A stretch of DNA of 64,000 nt, taken from contig NZ_WHOM01000061.1 in the NCBI RefSeq assembly GCF_009739465.1, positions 32,678-96,677 of the forward strand. Reading direction: 5' to 3'. How positions within the stretch are numbered: position 1 is the stretch's first letter; every line of letters begins with the position of its first letter. The DNA is from Streptomyces apocyni. GTDB lineage: Bacteria > Actinomycetota > Actinomycetes > Streptomycetales > Streptomycetaceae. Below the pieces are notes generated by a model, which saw nothing but the letters and a program-made list of their open reading frames with translations, was not told the origin of the DNA and made no database searches. Below are positions 49,831-58,984 of the stretch, one piece after another. The position numbers and the translations under genes were made by a program.

Positions 49831-51066
49831 GTGCCTCGTACCGTCAAGGACGTCGTCTTCGTCGACGGCGTCCGCACCCCGTTCGGCAAGGCGGGCCCGA
49901 AGGGCATCTACCACGAGACCCGCGCCGACGATCTCGTGGTGAAGGCCATCCGGGAGCTGCTCCGCCGCAACCCGAAGCTTGACCCCGCCAAGATCGACGA
50001 GGTGGCCATCGCCGCCACCACGCAGATCGGTGACCAGGGCCTCACCCTGGGCCGTACCGCCGGGATTCTGGCCGGGCTGCCGCAGTCCGTCCCCGGTTAC
50101 TCGATCGACCGGATGTGCGCGGGCGCGCTGACCGCCGTGACCTCCACCGCCGGTTCCATCGCGTTCGGCGCGTACGACGCCGTCATCGCGGGTGGTGTCG
50201 AGCACATGGGCCGCCACCCCATGGGTGAGGGCGTGGACCCGAACCCGCGCTTCGTGAGCGAGAAGCTGGTCGACGAGTCCGCCCTGTTCATGGGCATGAC
50301 CGCGGAGAACCTGCACGACCGCTACCCCACGATCACCAAGCTGCGCGCCGACGAGTACGCGGTGCGCTCGCAGGAGAAGGCCGCCAAGGCGTACGCCGAC
50401 GGCAAGATCCAGCAGGACCTGGTGCCGGTCTCGGTACGCCGGACGAACGCTGAGGCGGGCGAGACGGGCTGGGGCCTGGCCACCGCCGACGAGCCGATGC
50501 GTCCCGGCACCACGCTGGAGAACCTCGCGGGTCTGAAGACCCCGTTCCGTACCCACGGCCGGGTGACGGCGGGCAACGCCGCCGGTCTGAACGACGGCGC
50601 CACCGCCGCGATCATCGCCTCCGAGGACTTCGCGCGCGAGAACGGCCTGCCGGTCAAGATGCGCCTGGTCTCCTATGCCTTCGCGGGCGTCGAGCCCGAG
50701 GTGATGGGCTACGGCCCGATCCCGGCGACCGAGAAGGCCCTCGCCCAGGCGGGCCTGTCGATCTCCGACATCGGCCTGTTCGAGATCAACGAGGCCTTCG
50801 CCGTGCAGGTGCTGGCCTTCCTGGAGCACTACGGCATCGCGGACGACGACGCGCGCGTCAACCAGTACGGCGGCGCGATCGCCTACGGCCACCCGCTGGC
50901 CTCCTCCGGCGTACGCCTGATGACGCAGCTGGCGCGGCAGTTCGAGGAGCAGCCCGAGGTCCGCTACGGCCTGACCACCATGTGCGTCGGCTTCGGTATG
51001 GGTGCCACGACCATCTGGGAGAACCCCCACTTCGCAAGCGCCGAGAACGCCGGAGGCACCAAGTGA
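49831..51066 (+). CDS. fadA: Acetyl-CoA acyltransferase (thiolase) of fatty-acid oxidation
   Basis: A 411-residue thiolase cleaving 3-ketoacyl-CoA. The nucleophile is in YSIDRMCAGALTAV, the catalytic histidine in AIAYGHPLASSGVRL, and the second cysteine in TTMCVGFGMGATTIW. GTG 49831 (PRTVKDVVFVDGVRTPFGKA) follows TTGGAGGAGAG. The stop overlaps the fadB start as GTGA, so the two subunits are made together. A TAGCAT hexamer near 49760 may be the -10 of the operon. Confidence 0.95.
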   Translation: MPRTVKDVVFVDGVRTPFGKAGPKGIYHETRADDLVVKAIRELLRRNPKLDPAKIDEVAIAATTQIGDQGLTLGRTAGILAGLPQSVPGYSIDRMCAGALTAVTSTAGSIAFGAYDAVIAGGVEHMGRHPMGEGVDPNPRFVSEKLVDESALFMGMTAENLHDRYPTITKLRADEYAVRSQEKAAKAYADGKIQQDLVPVSVRRTNAEAGETGWGLATADEPMRPGTTLENLAGLKTPFRTHGRVTAGNAAGLNDGATAAIIASEDFARENGLPVKMRLVSYAFAGVEPEVMGYGPIPATEKALAQAGLSISDIGLFEINEAFAVQVLAFLEHYGIADDDARVNQYGGAIAYGHPLASSGVRLMTQLARQFEEQPEVRYGLTTMCVGFGMGATTIWENPHFASAENAGGTK

Positions 51067-53195
51067 GCACCACCACCACAGAGCTTCTGAAGGGCGCGGC
51101 CGAGCTGTTCCCGGGTGAGGTCGTCACCCAGGCGCACGTACGCCATCTCGACCTGCCGTCGGGCGGTGGCCGGTTCGCGCTGATCACCCTGGACAACGGC
51201 CTGGACCACACCAAGCCGACCACCTTCGGACCGCAGTCGCTGGCGAACCTGAACGCCGCCATCGACCAGGTCGAGAAGGAGGCGTCCGAGGGCTCCATCG
51301 TCGGTGTGGGCCTCACCGGTAAGCCGTTCATCTTCGCGGTCGGCGCCGACCTCAAGGGCGTGGAGCTGCTGAAGCAGCACTCCGACGCGCTCGCCATCGG
51401 CAAGGGCGGTCACGACGTCTTCAAGCGCCTCGCCGCGCTGGCCGTCCCCACCTTCGCGTACTACAACGGCGCGGCGATGGGCGGCGGTGTCGAGGTCGGT
51501 CTGCACTGCTCCTACCGCACCGTCTCGCAGGCCATCCCGGCCTTCTCGCTGCCTGAGGTCTTCCTCGGTCTGGTTCCCGGCTGGGGCGGCTGCGCGCTGT
51601 TGCCGAACCTGATCGGCGCGGACCGCGCGGTCTCGGTCATCATCGAGAACTCGCTGAACCAGAACCGTCAGCTCAAGGGCAAGCAGGTCTTCGAGCTCGG
51701 CATCGCCGACGCGATCTTCGAGGGCGCCGACTTCCTGGAGCAGTCGCTCATCTGGACGTCGTCGGTGCTGCGCGGCGAGACCACGGTCACCCGCGCCGAC
51801 GTCGACCGCGGCGAGGCCTGGGACGCGGCCGTCGAGCGCGGCCGTACGATCGCCGACAGCAAGGTGCACGGCGCCGCCCCGGCCGCCTACCGCGCGCTGG
51901 ACATCATCGCCGCCGCCAAGAGCGGTGACCTGCAGGCGGGCTTCGACGCCGAGGACACCGCGCTCGCCGACCTCATCATGGGTGGCGAACTGCGCTCCGG
52001 CATCTACGCGTTCAACCTGGTCCAGAAGCGCGGCAAGCGCCCCGCGGGCGCCCCGTCCAAGGACCTGGCGCGCCCGGTCACCAAGGTCGGTGTGGTCGGC
52101 GCCGGTCTGATGGCCTCGCAGCTGGCGCTGCTGTTCCTGCGCCGCCTCGAGGTGCCGGTCGTACTGACCGACATCGACCAGGAGCGCATCGACAAGGGCG
52201 TCGGCTATGTCCACGCCGAGATCGAGAAGCTGCTCGGCAAGGGCCGTATCAACCAGGACAAGGCCAACCGCCTCAAGGCCCTGGTGACCGGCAGCCTGGA
52301 CAAGGCCGCGGGCTTCTCGGACGCGGACTTCGTCATCGAGGCCGTCTTCGAGGAGATGGGCGTCAAGCAGCAGGTGTTCGCCGAGGTCGAGGCCGTCGCC
52401 CCGGCACACGCGATCCTCGCCACCAACACCTCCTCGCTCTCGGTCACCGAGATGGCGTCGAAGCTGAAGAACCCCGAGCGGGTCGTCGGCTTCCACTTCT
52501 TCAACCCGGTCGCCGTGCTGCCGCTCCTGGAGATCGTGCGCGGCGAGCAGACCGACGACGCCTCGCTGGCCACCGCGTTCGGTGTCGCCAAGAAGCTGAA
52601 GAAGACCGCGGTCCTGGTGAAGGACGCCCCGGCGTTCGTCGTGAACCGCATCCTGACCCGCTTCATGGGCGAGATCCAGAACATCATCGACGAGGGCACC
52701 CCGGTCGCCGTCGCCGAGAAGGGCATCGAGCCGCTCGGCCTGCCGATGTCCCCGCTGGTCCTCCTCGAGCTGGTCGGCCCGGCCATCGGTCTGCACGTCT
52801 CGGAGACCCTGAACCGCTCCTTCCCGGACCGCTTCAAGGTGTCCCCGAACCTGAAGGCCGTCGTCGAGGCGGGCAAGCGCGGCTTCTACGTGTACGACTC
52901 GGGCAAGCCCGAGCTGGACCCGGAGGTCGCGGCGCTGCTGAAGCAGGGCGACAGCGTCCTGACGGAGGAGCAGGTGCGCGACCGCGTCCTGGACGCGGTC
53001 GCCCAGGAGATCGGCCTGATGCTCGACGAGGGTGTCGTCGCCGAGGCACAGGACATCGACCTCTGCCTGATCACGGGCGCGGGCTGGCCCTTCCACCTGG
53101 GCGGCATCACGCCGTACCTGGACCGCGAGGGCGTCTCGGAGCGCGTGAACGGGAAGAAGTTCCTGGAGCAGGGCGTGGCGAGCGTGCCCGCGTAA
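51063..53195 (+). CDS. fadB: Fatty-acid oxidation multifunctional protein (enoyl-CoA hydratase/3-hydroxyacyl-CoA dehydrogenase)
   Basis: A 710-residue protein with an N-terminal crotonase domain (GVGLTGKPFIFAVGADLKGV; FSLPEVFLGLVPGWGGCALL) and a C-terminal NAD-dependent 3-hydroxyacyl-CoA dehydrogenase (TKVGVVGAGLMASQLALLFL; ERVVGFHFFNPVAVLPLLEI). The dinucleotide loop reads GAGLMA, so the third glycine of the usual GxGxxG is alanine. GTG 51063 overlaps the fadA stop. Together with FadA it forms the beta-oxidation complex. It is followed by a strong terminator. Confidence 0.95.
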   Translation: MSTTTTELLKGAAELFPGEVVTQAHVRHLDLPSGGGRFALITLDNGLDHTKPTTFGPQSLANLNAAIDQVEKEASEGSIVGVGLTGKPFIFAVGADLKGVELLKQHSDALAIGKGGHDVFKRLAALAVPTFAYYNGAAMGGGVEVGLHCSYRTVSQAIPAFSLPEVFLGLVPGWGGCALLPNLIGADRAVSVIIENSLNQNRQLKGKQVFELGIADAIFEGADFLEQSLIWTSSVLRGETTVTRADVDRGEAWDAAVERGRTIADSKVHGAAPAAYRALDIIAAAKSGDLQAGFDAEDTALADLIMGGELRSGIYAFNLVQKRGKRPAGAPSKDLARPVTKVGVVGAGLMASQLALLFLRRLEVPVVLTDIDQERIDKGVGYVHAEIEKLLGKGRINQDKANRLKALVTGSLDKAAGFSDADFVIEAVFEEMGVKQQVFAEVEAVAPAHAILATNTSSLSVTEMASKLKNPERVVGFHFFNPVAVLPLLEIVRGEQTDDASLATAFGVAKKLKKTAVLVKDAPAFVVNRILTRFMGEIQNIIDEGTPVAVAEKGIEPLGLPMSPLVLLELVGPAIGLHVSETLNRSFPDRFKVSPNLKAVVEAGKRGFYVYDSGKPELDPEVAALLKQGDSVLTEEQVRDRVLDAVAQEIGLMLDEGVVAEAQDIDLCLITGAGWPFHLGGITPYLDREGVSERVNGKKFLEQGVASVPA

Positions 53196-53214
53196 CACCT
53201 GCGCAGAACTGAAC

Positions 53215-53255
53215 CGTCAGTGGCCCCGGCACTTTGTGTGCCGGGGCCACTGACG
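53215..53255 (+). terminator. 18-bp perfect hairpin after fadB
   Basis: CGTCAGTGGCCCCGGCAC (53215-53232) is an exact inverted repeat of 53238-53255, with the loop TTTGT. It starts 20 bases after the fadB stop. Confidence 0.9.
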
Positions 53256-53506
53256 TGTGGGGAACTCGGGGGGCGCTCGGAGAGCTTGAGGGTTAGAGCC
53301 GCTTGGCGCTGCGGAGGGATGTCCCCTCGCGGGCCGCACCAATGTGCGGGGCCGCGCCGCGGCCGCTGCCCGAGTGCCGTTCCTGCACCTTGAGTTCAGC
53401 GGTACGGTGCGCGCCGACGAGGCGCGCACCGCCCTGGCCCTGTAGTGCCTGGGCCTGCTGGTGTCCGACTAGTCGTCCGGCTGGTCGGGCGGCTGGTCGG
53501 GGGCGG
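53256..53506. other. Gene-free stretch with a second hairpin
   Basis: A perfect 11-bp inverted repeat, CGGTGCGCGCC/GGCGCGCACCG with loop GACGA, lies at 53405-53431. It is placed to act as a second terminator, possibly for the convergent phospholipase gene. A 33-codon frame at 53344-53445 has no ribosome site and no recognisable homology. Nothing else is supported. Confidence 0.5.
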
Positions 53507-53959
53507 CTAGCCGAAGGCCTTGACCGCCTGGTAGTACGTCCACGCCGTCGCGTTGCACGCGGACTTATTCGCGCTGCTCAGTGGGGCGCAGACCCGCTTC
53601 ATGTCCGCGTAGAAGGCGTTGTCGAGGCGGGCCTTGTTGGCGGAGAACGTCCCGGCCTTCTTGTAGTTGCGGTAGCCGAAGTCATGGCGGGCGCAGGAGA
53701 GGTTGAACTTGAAGCCGAACGGGTTGTCCGGTGAGTACGAGCAGTAGTCCGTGGACCAGTCGAAGCCGTAGGCGGACCAGGCACCCTTGTTGTTGCGGGC
53801 GGAGAGGTACGCGTTGTAGCTGCTGGCGCTGGTCTGGGTCCAGGAGGCGAGCACCTGGCTCTTGTTCGCGGGAGCGGCGCTGGCGGGGGACGCGAGGGTG
53901 GCGACGGCTGTCAGGGCCACGGCGGACACGCCGAGACCTCTCTTGACCTGACGATTCAT
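53507..53959 (-). CDS. Secreted prokaryotic phospholipase A2
   Basis: A 150-residue exported enzyme that releases the sn-2 fatty acid from phospholipids. The signal peptide (RGLGVSAVALTAVATLASPA, cleaved near ASA) is followed by a domain of about 120 residues, the size I recall for the mature S. violaceoruber enzyme. Catalytic residues are in NLSCARHDFGYRNYK (His-Asp). Four cysteines (YCSY, SCAR, VCAP, ACNA) fit two disulfides. ATG 53959 has GGAGG seven bases upstream. Confidence 0.92.
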   Translation of the reverse strand: MNRQVKRGLGVSAVALTAVATLASPASAAPANKSQVLASWTQTSASSYNAYLSARNNKGAWSAYGFDWSTDYCSYSPDNPFGFKFNLSCARHDFGYRNYKKAGTFSANKARLDNAFYADMKRVCAPLSSANKSACNATAWTYYQAVKAFG

Positions 53960-54081
53960 CAATTGCCTCCAGATACGGATCCGTTGAGTCCACCTATTGC
54001 GTTGGGGAACCGGATCAGTATCGGAGCAACACCTTAACTAGATCTATATTCAAGCAACTTCAGAGGAAAGTTGGTGCCACC

Positions 54082-54447
54082 TTGCTGGTGATCGTGGACG
54101 GTGCGAACGTCGTCGGATCCGTCCCGGACGGCTGGTGGCGGGACCGCCACGGGGCCGCCGAGCGGCTGCGGGACCGGCTGGTGGCGTACGCGGCCGAGGG
54201 GCTGCCGGGTCACCCGGGTCCGTGCGAGGTCGTCCTGGTCGTCGAGGGGGCCGCCCGGGGCGTGGAGTCCGTGCCTGGCGTACGGGTCGAGGCGGCGGCG
54301 GGGAGCGGGGATGACCGCATCGTGGAGCTGGCGGCGGCGGCGAACGGGCCGTGTGTCGTGGTCACCGCCGACCGTGAACTACGGCGCCGGGTAGGCGCGT
54401 TGGGCGCGGAGTCGGTGGGTCCGCGGACGGTACGCGGGGAGCCGTGA
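54082..54447 (+). CDS. NYN (PIN-like) domain protein
   Basis: A 121-residue protein with the NYN nuclease-like fold. LVIVDGANVVGSVPDGWWRD carries the first acidic residue and the N-V motif, EVVLVVEGAARGVESVPGVR is the central strand, and AGSGDDRIVELAAAANGPCV followed by VVTADRELRRRV gives the remaining aspartates. These proteins are predicted metal-dependent ribonucleases. The TTG at 54082 is the first usable start, with GAGGAAAG a little far upstream; GTG 54088 is possible. The upstream 120 bases are unusually A/T-rich and shared with the divergent phospholipase gene. Confidence 0.8.
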   Translation: MLVIVDGANVVGSVPDGWWRDRHGAAERLRDRLVAYAAEGLPGHPGPCEVVLVVEGAARGVESVPGVRVEAAAGSGDDRIVELAAAANGPCVVVTADRELRRRVGALGAESVGPRTVRGEP

Positions 54448-54526
54448 ACGAGAACCGGCCCCGCGGTCCGCGCTGACGCGGGACCGTGGGGCCGGGGTGG
54501 GGCCGGGGTGAAGCAGACGGGCGAGG

Positions 54527-56467
54527 TCAGTCGCGGGCGGGCTCCACGGAGTCCGCGAGGGTGACCGCATCGGCCGCGCCACGCCCGTACCGGCCGTCCA
54601 GCTTGGAGACAAGACCGGTGACCTGGCGTGCGATGTCCGGAGCGGTCAGCCCGATCTCGGCCATGACCTCCTTACGGGAGGCGTGGTCCAGGAAGCGCGG
54701 CGGGATGCCGAAGTCACGCAGCGGGACGTCCACGCCCGCGTCCCGCAGCGCCTGGGCGATGGCGCTGCCCACGCCGCCCGCGCGGCTGTTGTCCTCGACG
54801 GTGACGACGACGCGGTGCTGCTCGGCCAGCGGGGCGAGCGCCTCGTCGACCGGCTTGACCCAGCGCGGGTCGATCACGGTGGTGGAGATGCCTTGCTTGT
54901 CGAGGAGCGAGGCGATCTCCAGGCACATCGGGGCGAGCGCGCCGACCGAAACCAGCAGGACGTCGGGCCGGGGGGCGTCCGCCTTGCGCAGGACGTCCAT
55001 GCCGCCGATCTTGCCCACCGCGGGCACGGCCGGGCCGACCATGCCCTTGGAGTAGCGCACCACGGTCGGGGCGTCGTCCACGTCGACCGCCTCGCGCAGC
55101 TGGAGCCGCAGCTGCTCGGCGTCACGCGGCGCGGCGAGCCGGAGCCCGGGCACGCACTGCAGGATCGACATGTCCCACATGCCGTTGTGCGAGGCACCGT
55201 CGGTGCCGGTGACACCCGCGCGGTCCAGCACAAAGGTGACGCCGCACTTGTGCAGGGCCACGTCCATCAGGAGCTGGTCGAAGGCGCGGTTCAGGAACGT
55301 CGCGTAGACCGCGAAGACCGGGTGCAGGCCGCCGGTGGCCAGCCCGGCCGCCGATACCGCGGCGTGCTGTTCGGCGATCCCGACGTCGTACACCCGGTCC
55401 GGGAAGGTCTCGGCGAAGCGCTTGAGGCCGACCGGCTGGAGCATCGCGGCGGTGATCGCGACGACGTCCGCGCGGTCCTTGCCCAGCTTGACCATTTCGT
55501 CGCCGAAGACGGAGGTCCAGTCGGCGCCCGAGGCGGCGACCGGCAGCCCCGTGTCCGGGTGGATCACGCCGACTGCGTGAAAGCGGTCCGCCTCGTCCTG
55601 GACGGCGGGCTGGTAGCCGCGGCCCTTCTCGGTGAGGCAGTGCACGATGACCGGGCCGCCGAAGCGCTTGGCCCGGGTGAGCGCGGACTCCAGGGCCTCG
55701 ATGTCGTGGCCGTCGATGGGGCCGACGTACTTCAGGCCGAGGTCCTCGAACATGCCCTGCGGCGTGATGAAGTCCTTCAGGCCCTTCTTGGCGCCGTGCA
55801 GGGTCTCGTACAGGGGCCTGCCGACGACCGGGGTCTTCTCCAGGACCTCTTTGGTGCGGGTCAGGAAGCGCTCGTAGCCGTCGGTGGTGCGCAGGGTGGC
55901 CAGGTGGTTCGCCAGGCCGCCGATGGTGGGGGCGTAGGAGCGCTCGTTGTCGTTGACGACGATCACCAGGGGGCGGTCCTTGGCGGCGGCGATGTTGTTC
56001 AGCGCCTCCCAGGCCATGCCGCCGGTGAGGGCGCCGTCGCCGATGACGGCGGCGACATGCGCTTCCTTGTTCAGGACTTCGTTGGCCTTGGCGAGGCCGT
56101 CGGCCCAGCCGAGGACCGTGGAGGCGTGGGAGTTCTCGATCACGTCGTGGTCGGACTCGGCGCGCGAGGGGTAGCCGGACAGGCCGTCCTTGGCGCGCAG
56201 CCGGGAGAAGTCCTGGCGTCCGGTGAGCAGCTTGTGCACATAGCTCTGGTGGCCGGTGTCCAGGAGCACCTTGTCCTTCGGTGACTCGAAGACCCGGTGC
56301 AGGGCGATGGTGAGCTCGACCACTCCGAGGTTGGGCCCGAGGTGGCCGCCGGTCTTGGAGACGGCGTCGACGAGGAAGGTCCGGATCTCAGCGGCCAGCT
56401 GGTCCAGCTGCTCATGGCTGAGCCGGTCCAGATCGCGCGGCCCCTTGATGCGGGTCAGCAAGCCCAC
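54527..56467 (-). CDS. dxs: 1-deoxy-D-xylulose-5-phosphate synthase
   Basis: A 646-residue thiamine-diphosphate enzyme making DXP from pyruvate and glyceraldehyde-3-phosphate, the entry to the non-mevalonate isoprenoid pathway. Thiamine binding is in AAVIGDGALTGGMAWEALNN, the N-terminal motif is GGHLGPNLGVVELTIALHRV, and the transketolase-like second half includes YDVGIAEQHAAVSAAGLATG and DRAGVTGTDGASHNGMWDMS. GTG 56467 follows TAGGAGG. Full length. Streptomyces often have two dxs genes, from memory; only one is in the window. Confidence 0.96.
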   Translation of the reverse strand: MGLLTRIKGPRDLDRLSHEQLDQLAAEIRTFLVDAVSKTGGHLGPNLGVVELTIALHRVFESPKDKVLLDTGHQSYVHKLLTGRQDFSRLRAKDGLSGYPSRAESDHDVIENSHASTVLGWADGLAKANEVLNKEAHVAAVIGDGALTGGMAWEALNNIAAAKDRPLVIVVNDNERSYAPTIGGLANHLATLRTTDGYERFLTRTKEVLEKTPVVGRPLYETLHGAKKGLKDFITPQGMFEDLGLKYVGPIDGHDIEALESALTRAKRFGGPVIVHCLTEKGRGYQPAVQDEADRFHAVGVIHPDTGLPVAASGADWTSVFGDEMVKLGKDRADVVAITAAMLQPVGLKRFAETFPDRVYDVGIAEQHAAVSAAGLATGGLHPVFAVYATFLNRAFDQLLMDVALHKCGVTFVLDRAGVTGTDGASHNGMWDMSILQCVPGLRLAAPRDAEQLRLQLREAVDVDDAPTVVRYSKGMVGPAVPAVGKIGGMDVLRKADAPRPDVLLVSVGALAPMCLEIASLLDKQGISTTVIDPRWVKPVDEALAPLAEQHRVVVTVEDNSRAGGVGSAIAQALRDAGVDVPLRDFGIPPRFLDHASRKEVMAEIGLTAPDIARQVTGLVSKLDGRYGRGAADAVTLADSVEPARD

Positions 56468-56612
56468 CCGTGCCTCCTAGCGTTTCTATCAGCGGTAGAG
56501 CTGTTCAAGCCTTGCCGGGTCTGTCGAGTCTAATGTTCCGCGCGGAGCGGTGGACGCCGGGTACGTCACTCGATCGGCGGAACGTAGGGCGCGCACGCCC
56601 CCGCGCACACCG

Positions 56613-56668
56613 GTGCCCGGCACCGGGCGGGTGGCCGGTGCCGGGCACGGGGTGGCGCCTCAGGCGCC
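56613..56668 (-). terminator. Double hairpin downstream of the xylFGH genes
   Basis: GTGCCCGGCACCGG (56613-56626) pairs exactly with CCGGTGCCGGGCAC (56635-56648). A second GGCGCC/GGCGCC hairpin is at 56654-56668, right after the permease stop in the direction of transcription. Confidence 0.8.
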
Positions 56669-56672
56669 GGGG

Positions 56673-58025
56673 TTACGTGCGACCCGCGGACTTCTGCGTG
56701 CGGCGGGAGACCGAGTCGAGCACCACTGCGGCCAGCAGTACCGCGCCGGTGATCATGTACTGCGCGGCCTGGCTGGAGCTGCCCTGCATGTACAGACCGG
56801 TCATGATCGACTGGATCACCAGGATGCCGAGCAGCGCCGACCACGGCGTGCCGCGGCCGCCGAAGAGGCTGGTGCCGCCGATCACCGCGGCGGCGATCGC
56901 GATCATCAGCATGTTGCCGCCGCCGAGGTTGGAGTCGGCGACGCCCGACTGCGAGGCGATGAACAGTCCGCCGAGGCCGCCGAGGAACCCGGAGATCGCG
57001 AACACCGAGATCCGGACGGTCACCACGCTGATACCGGCCCGGCGGGCCGCCTCGGCGTTGCCGCCGACCGCGAAGACCGTGCGCCCGTACCGGGTGCGGC
57101 GCAGGACGAAGCTGGCCAGCATCACCGTACCGAGGAAGATCGTCAGGCCGAGTGGCAGACCGCGCGACTGGTTCAGGACGTACGCGGCGGTGAAGGCCAG
57201 CGCCGCCACAGCTCCGGTGCGCAGGGACAGCTCACTGATCGGGCGGTGCGGCAGGTCCACGGCCTGGCGACGGCGACGCTCGGCGAGCTGGGCGAGCGCG
57301 TAGCCCACGACGCAGACGGTCGCGAGTCCGTAGGCGGCCGCGATGTCGTCGAAGTAGGTGTTGTTCAGGGAGTAGACGACACCGTCGGAGATGTTGTTGA
57401 GGCTGAGCGTGTTGCCGAGTACGGACAGCTGGAGGCCGCTCCAGCCGAGGAAGCCCGCCAGCGTCACCACGAACGCGGGCACGCCGATCTTCGCGAAGAA
57501 GAAGCCGTGCAGGGCGCCGATGGCAGCGGCCGCGAGGAGCCCGATGAGGACCGCGAGGGCCTCGTTCACGTCCTGCTTGATGGCGAGTACGGAGGTGAGC
57601 GCGGCCGTGAGTCCGGCCACCGAGCCGACCGAGAGGTCGATCTCGCCGAGCAGCAGGACGAAGACGATGCCGGTGGCGATCAGGCCGGGCCCGACGATGT
57701 ACTGCGCGATGTTGGACAGGTTCGCCGGGTCGAGGAACCGCCCGGTGGTGATCTCGAAGATCGCCCAGATGACGATCAGGCCGAGCACCACGGGGATCGA
57801 GCCGAGCTCGCCGCCCTTGATCTTCCGCTTGAACTCGGTGAGGTAACCGGCGAAGCCCTGCTCGCGCACGAGCAGGCGGGGGTCGACGGCGGGGCCCGCG
57901 TCGGCCGCGGGGGCTTCGGCAGCGGGGCCTTCGGCGTCGACAAGACCGGCGGTCTTCTGGGCGCCGATCGTCTTCTGCGCGTCGACCGTCTCGGCGTTCT
58001 CGGCCGCCTTCTGCATGTCGCTCAC
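56673..58025 (-). CDS. xylH: Xylose-type sugar ABC transporter permease
   Basis: A 450-residue permease of the CUT2/XylH class with about ten or more transmembrane helices. A 70-residue cytoplasmic N-terminal tail (QKTIGAQKTAGLVDAEGPAA, with repeated QKT units) precedes the membrane domain. Family motifs are GLIATGIVFVLLLGEIDLSV and RTVFAVGGNAEAARRAGISV, the latter contacting the ATPase. Its start overlaps the ATPase stop by four bases, so the two are coupled. Sugar identity is inferred from neighbours and the Rok7B7-like regulator. Confidence 0.87.
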   Translation of the reverse strand: MSDMQKAAENAETVDAQKTIGAQKTAGLVDAEGPAAEAPAADAGPAVDPRLLVREQGFAGYLTEFKRKIKGGELGSIPVVLGLIVIWAIFEITTGRFLDPANLSNIAQYIVGPGLIATGIVFVLLLGEIDLSVGSVAGLTAALTSVLAIKQDVNEALAVLIGLLAAAAIGALHGFFFAKIGVPAFVVTLAGFLGWSGLQLSVLGNTLSLNNISDGVVYSLNNTYFDDIAAAYGLATVCVVGYALAQLAERRRRQAVDLPHRPISELSLRTGAVAALAFTAAYVLNQSRGLPLGLTIFLGTVMLASFVLRRTRYGRTVFAVGGNAEAARRAGISVVTVRISVFAISGFLGGLGGLFIASQSGVADSNLGGGNMLMIAIAAAVIGGTSLFGGRGTPWSALLGILVIQSIMTGLYMQGSSSQAAQYMITGAVLLAAVVLDSVSRRTQKSAGRT

Positions 58026-58801
58026 TTCGCGACCTCCCCGTTGCGCGCCTGGCGTCGGGTCACGGCGTTCTCCGTGGCTCCGGTGATCGCGGCGATGATC
58101 TCTTCGTGGCTGGTGTCACGGACGCTGAAGACGCCGTTGTTGCGGCCGAGGCGCAGGACGGCCACCTCGTCGGCCACGGCCTTGACGTCCGCCATGTTGT
58201 GGCTGATGAGGATGACCGCGTGGCCGCGCTCCCGCAGCCGTTCGACCAGGTCGAGCACCTGGGCGGTCTGCTCGACGCCGAGGGCCGCGGTGGGCTCGTC
58301 GAGGATCACCAGCTTGGGGTCGCCGACCAGGGCGCGGGCGATCGCCACGACCTGGCGCTGCCCGCCGGAGAGCGAGGCGATCGGGATGCGGACGCTGGGG
58401 ATGCGAATGGACAGCGTGTCGAGGAGTTCCTTGGCGCGCTTCTCCATCGCGACCTCGTCCAGGACGGTGGCCTTGCCGAGCTCGCGGCCGAGGAACAGGT
58501 TGGCCACCACGTCCAGGTTGTCGCAGAGCGCGAGGTCCTGGTAGACGGTGGCGATGCCGAGGTCCTGGGCGTCGTGCGGGCGGCTGATGGAGACGGGGGC
58601 GCCGCTCCACTCGATGACGCCGTCGTCGACGGGGTGGACCCCGGCGATCGTCTTGACGAGGGTGGACTTACCGGCTCCGTTGTCGCCGACCAGGGCGACG
58701 ACCTGACCGGCGTGCACCTCCAGGTCGACATCGGTGAGCGCCTGAACAGCACCGAAGCGCTTGGAGACGCCGCGCAACGCCAGTACGGGCGCAGCGGACA
58801 T
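58022..58801 (-). CDS. xylG: Xylose-type sugar ABC transporter ATP-binding protein (single domain)
   Basis: A 259-residue ABC ATPase. Walker A is VALVGDNGAGKSTLVKTIAG, the signature is SLSGGQRQVVAIARALVG, Walker B is LVILDEPTAALGV, and the H-loop is VILISHNMADVKA. Most CUT2 ATPases such as E. coli XylG and RbsA are two-domain proteins near 500 residues; this one has a single domain and must dimerise. ATG 58801 is chosen because AAGGAG is nine bases upstream; ATG 58810 would abut that site. Confidence 0.88.
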   Translation of the reverse strand: MSAAPVLALRGVSKRFGAVQALTDVDLEVHAGQVVALVGDNGAGKSTLVKTIAGVHPVDDGVIEWSGAPVSISRPHDAQDLGIATVYQDLALCDNLDVVANLFLGRELGKATVLDEVAMEKRAKELLDTLSIRIPSVRIPIASLSGGQRQVVAIARALVGDPKLVILDEPTAALGVEQTAQVLDLVERLRERGHAVILISHNMADVKAVADEVAVLRLGRNNGVFSVRDTSHEEIIAAITGATENAVTRRQARNGEVAK

Positions 58802-58875
58802 GTGAACCATCTCCTTCGACGCGTACGTGGAACGTCGTGCGGGACGCCGTACGGTCGGATGAATCGAGCGATGAG

Positions 58876-58945
58876 GGGCGTGCATAGGGGGCGTGCACGG
58901 TCGTGCGGGGTCGTGCACGGAGGGCGTGCACAGGGGTCGTACACG
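58876..58945. repeat. Phased CGTGCA repeats in the xylF-xylG gap
   Basis: CGTGCA or a one-base variant starts at 58879, 58892, 58902, 58912, 58925 and 58938, with steps of 13, 10, 10, 13 and 13 bases. The steps are near helical repeats. It lies between the attenuator-like hairpin and the xylG start. Confidence 0.6.
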
Positions 58946-58984
58946 CGGGTGGCCGACGCCGGGGGGCATCGCCAAGTACGTGGC

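Noticed and set aside
53344..53445. A 33-codon frame between the fadB terminator and phospholipase A2
   Set aside because: It has no ribosome site, a hairpin within it, and no recognisable homology.
54683..56284. A 533-codon plus-strand frame inside dxs, and similar long frames opposite fadB and xylFG
   Set aside because: These are antisense to strongly conserved enzymes and show no domain; they are composition artefacts.
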